NCBI GenBank assembly: GCA_903933395.1
Contig: CAIZKA010000089.1
Location: 1-10,911 of the forward strand
Direction of reading: 5' to 3'
DNA from: an uncultured beta proteobacterium
GTDB taxonomy: Bacteria; Pseudomonadota; Gammaproteobacteria; Burkholderiales; Rhodocyclaceae
Length of the DNA: 10,911 nucleotides
Position 1 is the stretch's first letter. Every line of letters starts with the position of its first letter. Under the pieces are notes generated by a model. That model made no database searches. It worked only from the letters and a program-made list of their open reading frames with translations, and had not been told where the DNA came from. The position numbers and the translations under genes were made by a program. Of the stretch, positions 6,547-10,911 are shown piece by piece.

Positions 6547-6609
6547 GTGCTTACCTGTTCGTCGCCGTTAGTTAATGCGGTGTGGTGGGTTAGCTGAAAA
6601 ACGCGAACC
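6547..6609 (-). promoter_or_regulatory. rpsM leader with two competing foldings (candidate S4-responsive site)
   Basis: In the transcribed leader, GGTTCGCG near the predicted 5' end (6602-6609) can pair in two exclusive ways. Locally, GGTT and GC pair with GC and AACC (6588-6594) across an 8-nt loop with one C-T mismatch. At long range, GTTCGCG (6602-6608) pairs with CGACGAAC (6557-6564), bulging one A, and ends right against the rpsM Shine-Dalgarno. This would let the leader switch ribosome access. The pairings are short; the regulatory reading is inference by analogy with S4 control of the E. coli alpha operon. Confidence 0.3.
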
Positions 6610-6613
6610 GATG

Positions 6614-6642
6614 ATTATATCTGATACGAGCCGCTCTATCAA
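6614..6642 (-). promoter_or_regulatory. Sigma70-type promoter of the alpha operon (rpsM-rpsK-rpsD-rpoA-rplQ)
   Basis: On the - strand, a -35 box TTGATA (6637-6642, five of six matches to TTGACA) and a -10 box TATAAT (6614-6619, perfect) are separated by exactly 17 nt (6620-6636). The -35 box overlaps the rpmJ stop codon. Transcription would start near 6607, giving a leader of about 60 nt before rpsM. The position between the last spc-type gene and the first alpha-operon gene is where an alpha-operon promoter is expected. Confidence 0.8.
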
Positions 6643-6752
6643 CCTTGCCGCTGCTTGTGGCGTGGATCGGTACAGATGACCCTCACCACACCTTTGCGGC
6701 GGATGACTTTGCAATTGCGACAGATACGTTTGACCGAAGCCAGAACTTTCAT
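6639..6752 (-). CDS. rpmJ: 50S ribosomal protein L36, zinc-binding form
   Basis: The smallest large-subunit protein, helping to organise 23S rRNA. Seen: 37 residues, beginning MKVLASVKRICRNCKVIRRK and ending RVICTDPRHKQRQG. The zinc ligands C11, C14, C27 and H32 are all present, so this is the C+ form of L36. The start ATG at 6752 has GGAGA six bases upstream (GGAGAAATCCAATG). The stop TGA at 6639-6641 overlaps the -35 box of the following alpha-operon promoter. It lies 26 nt after infA and 92 nt before rpsM. Length and sequence are normal for the family. Confidence 0.96.
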   Translation of the reverse strand: MKVLASVKRICRNCKVIRRKGVVRVICTDPRHKQRQG

Positions 6753-6778
6753 TGGATTTCTCCGGAAATATCGCCAGA

Positions 6779-6997
6779 CTACTTGGCGCGGAACACGATA
6801 CGACCTTTGGAAAGGTCATAAGGCGTGAGCTGCACGGTGACCTTGTCGCCGGGAAGTATGCGAATGTAGTGCATGCGCATTTTTCCGGAGATATGGCCGA
6901 GAACCACATGTCCGTTTTCGAGCTTGATCCGGAACGTGGCGTTCGGGAGATTTTCTACAACTTCTCCCTGCATTTCGATGACATCTTCCTTAGACAT
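6779..6997 (-). CDS. infA: Translation initiation factor IF-1
   Basis: Binds the 30S A site during initiation and assists IF-2 and IF-3. Seen: 72 residues, a single S1-like OB fold, with MQGEVVENLPNATFRIKLEN, GHISGKMRMHYIRILPGDKV and TPYDLSKGRIVFRAK covering nearly the whole family profile. Length is exact for bacterial IF-1. The start is only 3 nt after the secY stop, so the genes are tightly coupled. No good Shine-Dalgarno stands at normal distance; an AAGGGAG lies 24-30 bases upstream in the end of secY, separated from the ATG by a 5-bp hairpin. Placement between secY and rpmJ is common in Betaproteobacteria and unlike E. coli, where infA lies elsewhere. Genomes of this group can carry a second infA; none is visible here. 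Confidence 0.97.
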   Translation of the reverse strand: MSKEDVIEMQGEVVENLPNATFRIKLENGHVVLGHISGKMRMHYIRILPGDKVTVQLTPYDLSKGRIVFRAK

Positions 6998-7027
6998 GGA
7001 TCAGCGGGCCGGGAATCCGGCTCCCTT
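6998..7027 (-). promoter_or_regulatory. Possible folded Shine-Dalgarno spacer before infA
   Basis: On the - strand, AAGGGA (7022-7027) is followed by GCCGG ATTC CCGGC (7008-7021), a perfect 5-bp stem with a 4-nt loop, then ten bases (CCGCTGATCC) and the infA ATG. Linear spacing is too long (24 nt), but folding the hairpin would leave about ten bases. The region encodes the SecY C-terminus, so the pairing may be chance. Confidence 0.35.
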
Positions 7028-8326
7028 GAAATTCGCCTTTTTCAGAAGACTTTCATACTGGTGCGACATGACGTAGGCCTGCACCTGCGACATGAAGTCC
7101 ATCGTCACCACGACGATGATCAGGAGGCTGGTGCCGCCGAAATAGAACGGCACGTTCCACTTCAGGATCAGAAACTCCGGCAGCAGGCAGACAGCGGTGA
7201 TGTAGATGGCGCCGGCCAGGGTCAGGCGGGTCAGGATCTTGTCGATGTAGCGTGCGGTCTGATCGCCGGGGCGGATGCCGGGAACAAACGCTCCGCTCTT
7301 CTTGAGGTTATCCGCCGTTTCCTTGGAATTGAAAACCAGCGCGGTGTAGAAGAAACAGAAAAATACGATGGCCGTAGCGTAGAGCATCACGTAAATCGGC
7401 TGCCCGGGCGAAATCGTCGCGGCAATGTCCTTCAGCCATGCCATCCCTTCCCCCGCGCCAAACCACCCGGCCGCCGTGGCCGGGAACAGAATGATGGAGG
7501 ACGCGAAGATCGGTGGAATGACACCCGACATGTTCAGCTTCAAAGGCAGATGCGAGCTCTGGCCGCCATACACCTTGTTGCCGACCTGGCGCTTGGCATA
7601 GTTGACCAGGATCTTGCGCTGGCCTTTTTCCACAAACACCACGAAACCGGTGACCAGAATCGCCACGCCGCAAATGAACAGGGCCGACAAGGCATGCATC
7701 GCACCCGTGCGGACCAGTTCAAAAAGGCCGCCCAGCGCATTCGGCAGACCCGCGACGATACCGGCAAAAATGATGATCGAAATACCATTGCCGAGGCCGC
7801 GCTCGGTGACCTGCTCGCCCAGCCACATCAGGAACATCGTGCCCGTAAGCAAGGTAAGCACGGTAACGAAACGGAACATCAAGCCCGGATCGAGTACCAG
7901 GCCGGCTTGCGATTCAAGCGCGATGGCCATGCCCAGACCCTGGAACAGGGCCAAGCCAACGGTGCCATAGCGGGTGTATTGGGTAATCTTGCGCCGGCCG
8001 GCCTCTCCCTCCTTTTTCAGCGCCTCGAGGGAAGGCACCGCCACCGTCATGAGTTGCATGATGATCGAGGAGGAAATGTAGGGCATGATGCCAAGCGCAA
8101 ACAAGGTAAAGCGCGACAGGGCGCCCCCCGAAAACAGGTTGAAGACACCCAGAATTCCGCCTTGTTGGCCCTGAAACAACTCCGCCAGCTTTACCGGGTC
8201 GATCCCGGGCACGGGGATATGCGCGCCCACCCGATAAACCACCAGCGCACCCAGCAGGAACCAGAGCCGGCGCCAGAGGTCGCCGAACTTTCCTGTCTTG
8301 CCGAGTGTTGCTGCCTGGGTTGCCAC
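7001..8326 (-). CDS. secY: Preprotein translocase subunit SecY
   Basis: Channel subunit of the SecYEG translocon in the inner membrane. Seen: 441 residues, the normal length, with about ten hydrophobic membrane segments. Recognisable blocks are LWFLLGALVVYRVGAHIPVPG (the first membrane segment, about 21-41), ALSRFTLFALGIMPYISSS (69-87), GEQVTERGLGNGISIIIFAG (170-189), the cytosolic loop with VEKGQRKI, and the C5 loop PGIRPGDQTARYIDKILTRLT whose Arg is needed for SecA function in E. coli. It ends LLKKANFKGAGFPAR. The start is GTG, chosen because it gives the expected short N-terminus before FGDL and has GAGG nine bases upstream; no ATG lies nearby in frame. It follows rplO by 21 nt and precedes infA by 3 nt. 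Confidence 0.97.
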   Translation of the reverse strand: MATQAATLGKTGKFGDLWRRLWFLLGALVVYRVGAHIPVPGIDPVKLAELFQGQQGGILGVFNLFSGGALSRFTLFALGIMPYISSSIIMQLMTVAVPSLEALKKEGEAGRRKITQYTRYGTVGLALFQGLGMAIALESQAGLVLDPGLMFRFVTVLTLLTGTMFLMWLGEQVTERGLGNGISIIIFAGIVAGLPNALGGLFELVRTGAMHALSALFICGVAILVTGFVVFVEKGQRKILVNYAKRQVGNKVYGGQSSHLPLKLNMSGVIPPIFASSIILFPATAAGWFGAGEGMAWLKDIAATISPGQPIYVMLYATAIVFFCFFYTALVFNSKETADNLKKSGAFVPGIRPGDQTARYIDKILTRLTLAGAIYITAVCLLPEFLILKWNVPFYFGGTSLLIIVVVTMDFMSQVQAYVMSHQYESLLKKANFKGAGFPAR

Positions 8327-8347
8327 GTAGCCCGTCCTCGTCCGCTA

Positions 8348-8800
8348 TCAGGCAGCGGCGATGTCCGCTACCGAGCCGCCGGCCGCTTCGATCGCGGCAC
8401 GGGCACCCTTGGTAGCGCCGACGCCCTTGAGGGCGATCTTGCGATTGAGCTTGCCTGACAGGATAACTTTGGCCGACAAGGCGTCTCCGGCAACCACGCC
8501 GGCCTGCTTCAGCACCAGCAGATCAACTTCTTCGACCGGAAGCTTGTCCAGTTCGGACAAACGCACTTCAACATTGCGGCTGGCGGTCAAAGACACGAAT
8601 CCCCGCTTCGGCAAACGACGCTGCAGCGGCATCTGGCCGCCCTCAAAGCCGACCTTGTGAAATCCGCCGGCGCGCGACTTCTGGCCTTTGTGTCCACGAC
8701 CGGCTGTCTTCCCCAGTCCGCTGCCAATGCCTCGCCCGACACGCTTCGAAGCATGTTTGGAGCCGGCGCCGGGTTTCAGATTGTTAAGTTCCATGCTCAT
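8348..8800 (-). CDS. rplO: 50S ribosomal protein L15
   Basis: Large-subunit protein that joins late in 50S assembly and binds 23S rRNA with its extended N-terminus. Seen: 150 residues. The basic, glycine-rich N-terminal arm has KRVGRGIGSGLGKTAGRGHKG and QKSRAGGFHKVGFEGGQMPL, followed by LPKRGFVSL and the globular C-terminal domain ending AAGGSVADIAAA. Two nearby ATGs exist (8800 and 8794). AAGGGG ends eight bases before the first and fourteen before the second, so I keep 8800, although family members usually begin at the equivalent of the second (MELN). The gap to rpmD is 12 nt and the Shine-Dalgarno overlaps the rpmD stop. Confidence 0.96.
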   Translation of the reverse strand: MSMELNNLKPGAGSKHASKRVGRGIGSGLGKTAGRGHKGQKSRAGGFHKVGFEGGQMPLQRRLPKRGFVSLTASRNVEVRLSELDKLPVEEVDLLVLKQAGVVAGDALSAKVILSGKLNRKIALKGVGATKGARAAIEAAGGSVADIAAA

Positions 8801-8812
8801 CGCGATATCCCC

Positions 8813-8995
8813 TTAGCCTTCGCACTTCAGCAGATAGGCGATCTTGCGGATCATGCCGCGCACTGCGGGCGTATCCTCGAGCACAGCCGAACTGTTGAGC
8901 CTCTTCAGGCCGAGTCCGCGCACCGTCGCGCGGTGATCCTGTTTGGTGCCGATCACGCTTTTAACCAGCGTGACCTTGATTGTCTTTTCAGCCAT
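8813..8995 (-). CDS. rpmD: 50S ribosomal protein L30
   Basis: Small large-subunit protein, bacterial type. Seen: 60 residues, with KVTLVKSVIGTKQDHRATVR followed by GLGLKRLNSSAVLEDTPAVR and MIRKIAYLLKCE, which covers the family signature. Length is normal. The start is preceded by GGAG six bases upstream; the rpsE stop TGA lies inside that spacer, so the two genes are 3 nt apart and probably coupled. It lies between rpsE and rplO, the standard position in the spc operon. Nothing unusual. Confidence 0.96.
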   Translation of the reverse strand: MAEKTIKVTLVKSVIGTKQDHRATVRGLGLKRLNSSAVLEDTPAVRGMIRKIAYLLKCEG

Positions 8996-8998
8996 GCC

Positions 8999-9526
8999 TC
9001 ACTCCAGAACTTCTGCCAGGGACTTGCCGCGCTTGGCGGCAATTTCGGCGGGGGTGCTCATGGCCAGCAAGCCATGAAGTGTTGCGCGCACCACGTTGTA
9101 AGGATTGGTCGAGCCGATGGTCTTGGCTACCACGTCGGTAATGCCCATGACTTCGAACACAGCCCGCATCGGACCGCCGGCGATGACCCCGGTACCGGGA
9201 GACGCGGGAGACATCAGCACCGTGGTGGCGCCGTGCTTGCCCTTTACCGTGTGGTGAAGAGTACCGTTCTTCAGGCTGATCTTCGACATCTTGCGCCGGG
9301 CCTCCTCCATCGCCTTCTGCACGGCGACCGGAACTTCGCGGGACTTGCCCTTGCCCATGCCGATGCCGCCATCACCATCACCGACCACGGTCAGCGCAGC
9401 GAAACCGAGAATGCGGCCGCCCTTGACGACTTTCGTAACGCGATTGATGGAGACCATCTTCTCGCGCATGCCGTCATCGCGCTCTTCCTGGACCTGCTGC
9501 TGTTTCCTGCCTTGCGGTTTAGCCAT
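8999..9526 (-). CDS. rpsE: 30S ribosomal protein S5
   Basis: Small-subunit protein near the mRNA entry and the decoding region; it affects fidelity and helicase activity in E. coli. Seen: 175 residues. A charged N-terminus (KPQGRKQQQVQEERDD) precedes the S5 double-stranded RNA-binding domain with INRVTKVVKGGRILGFAALT (about 27-46), VGDGDGGIGMGKGKSREVP (48-66) and a C-terminal domain with GGPMRAVFEVMGITDVVAK and GSTNPYNVVRATLHGL. Length is close to betaproteobacterial relatives. The start has a weak purine-rich GAGACGGA just upstream. It lies 11 nt after rplR and 3 nt before rpmD. Nothing unusual. Confidence 0.97.
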   Translation of the reverse strand: MAKPQGRKQQQVQEERDDGMREKMVSINRVTKVVKGGRILGFAALTVVGDGDGGIGMGKGKSREVPVAVQKAMEEARRKMSKISLKNGTLHHTVKGKHGATTVLMSPASPGTGVIAGGPMRAVFEVMGITDVVAKTIGSTNPYNVVRATLHGLLAMSTPAEIAAKRGKSLAEVLE

Positions 9527-9537
9527 GTCCGTCTCGC

Positions 9538-9891
9538 TTAGAACTTGAGACCGCCCTCACGGGCGGCTTCGGCCAGCGCTTTGACGCGGCCGTGGTAATG
9601 AAAACCGGAACGGTCGAAGGCAACCTGCTCGATGCCGGCCGCTTTGGCCCGCTCGGCGATAAGTTTGCCAACCGTCTTGGCCGCATTGACGTTGCCGCCG
9701 TTCGGAACCTGGGTCCGGACTTCCGGCTCCATGGTCGAAGCTGCGACGAGAACCCGGGTGCCACAGCCGGAGAAAATCTGCGCGGAGATGTGCAAGTTGC
9801 TGCGATGCACCGCGAGGCGCACCACTTTGAGCTCCGCAATCTTGGCGCGGGTTTTGCGCGCCCTGCGCAGACGAGCCTGTTTCTTTTCCAT
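9538..9891 (-). CDS. rplR: 50S ribosomal protein L18
   Basis: 5S rRNA-binding protein of the central protuberance. Seen: 117 residues, the usual length. A basic N-terminal arm (KKQARLRRARKTRAKI) is followed by RLAVHRSNLHISAQIF, NAAKTVGKLIAERAKAAGI and the C-terminal block FDRSGFHYHGRVKALAEAAR ending EGGLKF, all typical of L18. The start ATG has GAGG nine bases upstream. It is 15 nt after rplF and 11 nt before rpsE in the spc operon. Nothing unusual. Confidence 0.97.
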   Translation of the reverse strand: MEKKQARLRRARKTRAKIAELKVVRLAVHRSNLHISAQIFSGCGTRVLVAASTMEPEVRTQVPNGGNVNAAKTVGKLIAERAKAAGIEQVAFDRSGFHYHGRVKALAEAAREGGLKF

Positions 9892-9906
9892 GATTCAGCG
9901 CCTCGA

Positions 9907-10440
9907 TTATTTCTTCTTGGTTTCCTTGATGACGACCACTTCGTCGGCATACCGGACGCCCTTGCCCTTGTAGGGCTCCGGCGAACGGTAGGCGCGCACT
10001 TCAGCGGCCACCTGACCAACCACCTGCTTGTCGATCCCCTTGATCAGGATCTCCGTCTGGGTCGGCGTTTCAACTTTGATGCCATTCGGCATATCGTGCG
10101 ACACGGGATGCGAAAAACCCAGCGTCAGATTCAGCTTGGATCCCTGAGCCTGTGCACGATAGCCGACGCCCACCAGGGTCAACTTCTTCTCGAAGCCCTT
10201 GGTCACGCCGATAACCATGTTATTCAGCAGCGCGCGCATCGTGCCTGACATGGCTCCGGAATTCGGGGCGCCCTCGACGGCACGACAGAGCAGCTTTTCA
10301 CCATCTCTTTCGACGGTCACGGCGGGCAAAAGAAACTGCTTCAGCGTGCCCAACGGACCCTTCACCGCGACATCGGTGCCAGAGAGTGTCACTTCGACAC
10401 CCTTCGGCACATCAACGGGATACTTTGCAATACGTGACAT
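9907..10440 (-). CDS. rplF: 50S ribosomal protein L6
   Basis: Large-subunit protein near the stalk base and the sarcin-ricin loop, within reach of translational GTPases. Seen: 177 residues, the same length as E. coli L6. It starts MSRIAKYPVDVPKGVEVTL, has two repeated L6 domains, and carries the signature PEPYKGKGVRY at 154-164 followed by a lysine-rich tail (KETKKK). The Shine-Dalgarno AAGGAG eight bases before the start overlaps the rpsH stop codon (TAAGGAG), so the 12-nt junction couples the two genes. Nothing unusual. Confidence 0.97.
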   Translation of the reverse strand: MSRIAKYPVDVPKGVEVTLSGTDVAVKGPLGTLKQFLLPAVTVERDGEKLLCRAVEGAPNSGAMSGTMRALLNNMVIGVTKGFEKKLTLVGVGYRAQAQGSKLNLTLGFSHPVSHDMPNGIKVETPTQTEILIKGIDKQVVGQVAAEVRAYRSPEPYKGKGVRYADEVVVIKETKKK

Positions 10441-10452
10441 GACAGCGGCTCC

Positions 10453-10848
10453 TTAGGCGACGATGCAGAGAACTTCGCCACCCATGTTGCCTGCCCGCGC
10501 GCGGCGGTCGGTCATCACGCCCTTCGGCGTGGAGACAATGGCAACACCCAGCCCGTTCATGACACGGGGCAAATCGTCCTTGCCCTTGTACACACGCAGG
10601 CCCGGCTTGGAAACGCGTTCGATGCGCTCGATCACCGGGTGGCCGGCATAGTACTTGAGCGCTATATCAAGTTCAGGCTTGGCGCCGTTCTCGCGGATAG
10701 CGAAATCATCGATGTAACCTTCGTCCTTCAGCACCTTGGCAATCGCTACCTTGAGCTTGGAGGAAGGCATGGATACGGACAGTTTTTCCGCCATCTGCGC
10801 GTTGCGGATGCGGGTCAACATGTCGGCAACTGGATCGGTCATGCTCAT
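10453..10848 (-). CDS. rpsH: 30S ribosomal protein S8
   Basis: Primary 16S rRNA-binding protein of the central domain; in E. coli it represses the spc operon by binding near the rplE start. Seen: 131 residues. The N-terminus MSMTDPVADMLTRIRNAQMA, the middle SSKLKVAIAKVLKDEGYIDDF, and the C-terminal STPKGVMTDRRARAGNMGGE ending LCIVA are all standard. The start at 10848 is supported by AGGAG six bases upstream; an ATG two codons in is less well placed. It lies 10 nt after rpsN and 12 nt before rplF. The S8 target site itself would be upstream of the window. Confidence 0.97.
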   Translation of the reverse strand: MSMTDPVADMLTRIRNAQMAEKLSVSMPSSKLKVAIAKVLKDEGYIDDFAIRENGAKPELDIALKYYAGHPVIERIERVSKPGLRVYKGKDDLPRVMNGLGVAIVSTPKGVMTDRRARAGNMGGEVLCIVA

Positions 10849-10858
10849 ATCGCTCTCC

Positions 10859-10911
10859 TTACCAGCTTGCCTTGGTCATGCCGGGCACTTCACCGCGCAT
10901 GGCAACCTCGC
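10859..10911 (-). CDS. rpsN: 30S ribosomal protein S14, C-terminal fragment (cut by window edge)
   Basis: The last 16 codons before TAA (10859-10861) read EVAMRGEVPGMTKASW, which matches the invariant S14 C-terminus (AAMRGEIPGLKKASW in E. coli). The rest of the gene lies beyond the right edge. Position immediately before rpsH (10 nt) is the normal spc-operon order. I cannot tell from this piece whether the protein has the zinc-binding N-terminal motif. Confidence 0.93.
   Translation of the reverse strand, partial: EVAMRGEVPGMTKASW

Noticed and set aside
6752..8458. A 568-codon open frame on the + strand opposite rpmJ's upstream region, infA, secY and rplO
   Set aside because: It is wholly antisense to three certain genes, its protein is low-complexity in His, Arg, Gln and Asp with no recognisable domain, and it arises from the high-GC codon bias of the - strand genes.
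8657..9541. A 294-codon + strand open frame opposite rplO, rpmD and rpsE
   Set aside because: Antisense shadow of three clear ribosomal protein genes; histidine- and alanine-rich composition typical of reversed high-GC coding DNA.

Overview
The window looks like chromosomal DNA of a betaproteobacterium with high GC content. The evidence is gene order and protein sequence. infA lies between secY and rpmJ, an order that as far as I recall is common in Betaproteobacteria and absent from E. coli. The sulfate-assimilation genes run (cysI?)-DUF934-cysH-cysD-cysN. RpoA, SecY, IF-1 and L17 read like betaproteobacterial proteins. I cannot assign a genus from sequence alone; the zinc-binding form of S4 points away from the textbook E. 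coli/Neisseria type and perhaps towards the Nitrosomonadales/Rhodocyclales side, which is only a guess.

Left part (1-3482, + strand): the 3' portion of an assimilatory sulfate-reduction operon. It holds a DUF934 protein cut by the window edge, an iron-sulfur APS reductase (CysH), and the two subunits of ATP sulfurylase (CysD, CysN). CysH/CysD and CysD/CysN overlap by 4 and 1 bases, so they are probably translationally coupled. CysDN makes APS and CysH reduces it directly to sulfite. No APS kinase (CysC) is present, either alone or fused to CysN, which fits the APS-type cysteine pattern of CysH. The sulfite would go to a sulfite reductase, probably encoded just upstream of the window.

Centre (3502-3530): a perfect 13-bp hairpin with A-runs and T-runs on its two sides, acting as a bidirectional terminator between two converging operons.

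Right part (3550-10911, - strand): the distal spc operon and the complete alpha operon. Read in the direction of transcription the order is rpsN (partial), rpsH, rplF, rplR, rpsE, rpmD, rplO, secY, infA, rpmJ, then rpsM, rpsK, rpsD, rpoA, rplQ. Genes are 3-26 nt apart with two larger breaks. The first is the 92-nt rpmJ-rpsM gap, which holds a near-consensus sigma70 promoter (TTGATA, 17 nt, TATAAT) and a structured leader. The second is the 140-nt rpoA-rplQ gap, which holds a GC-rich hairpin. A strong 13-bp hairpin also sits in the 61-nt gap between rpsD and rpoA.

The gene content is ordinary housekeeping and I found no undescribed system, mobile element, CRISPR array, tRNA or rRNA. The points worth a second look are regulatory: the alpha-operon promoter and leader, the rpsD-rpoA hairpin, the rpoA start choice, a possible folded Shine-Dalgarno spacer before infA, and the zinc-type S4. 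No stretch longer than 300 bases lacks a gene.
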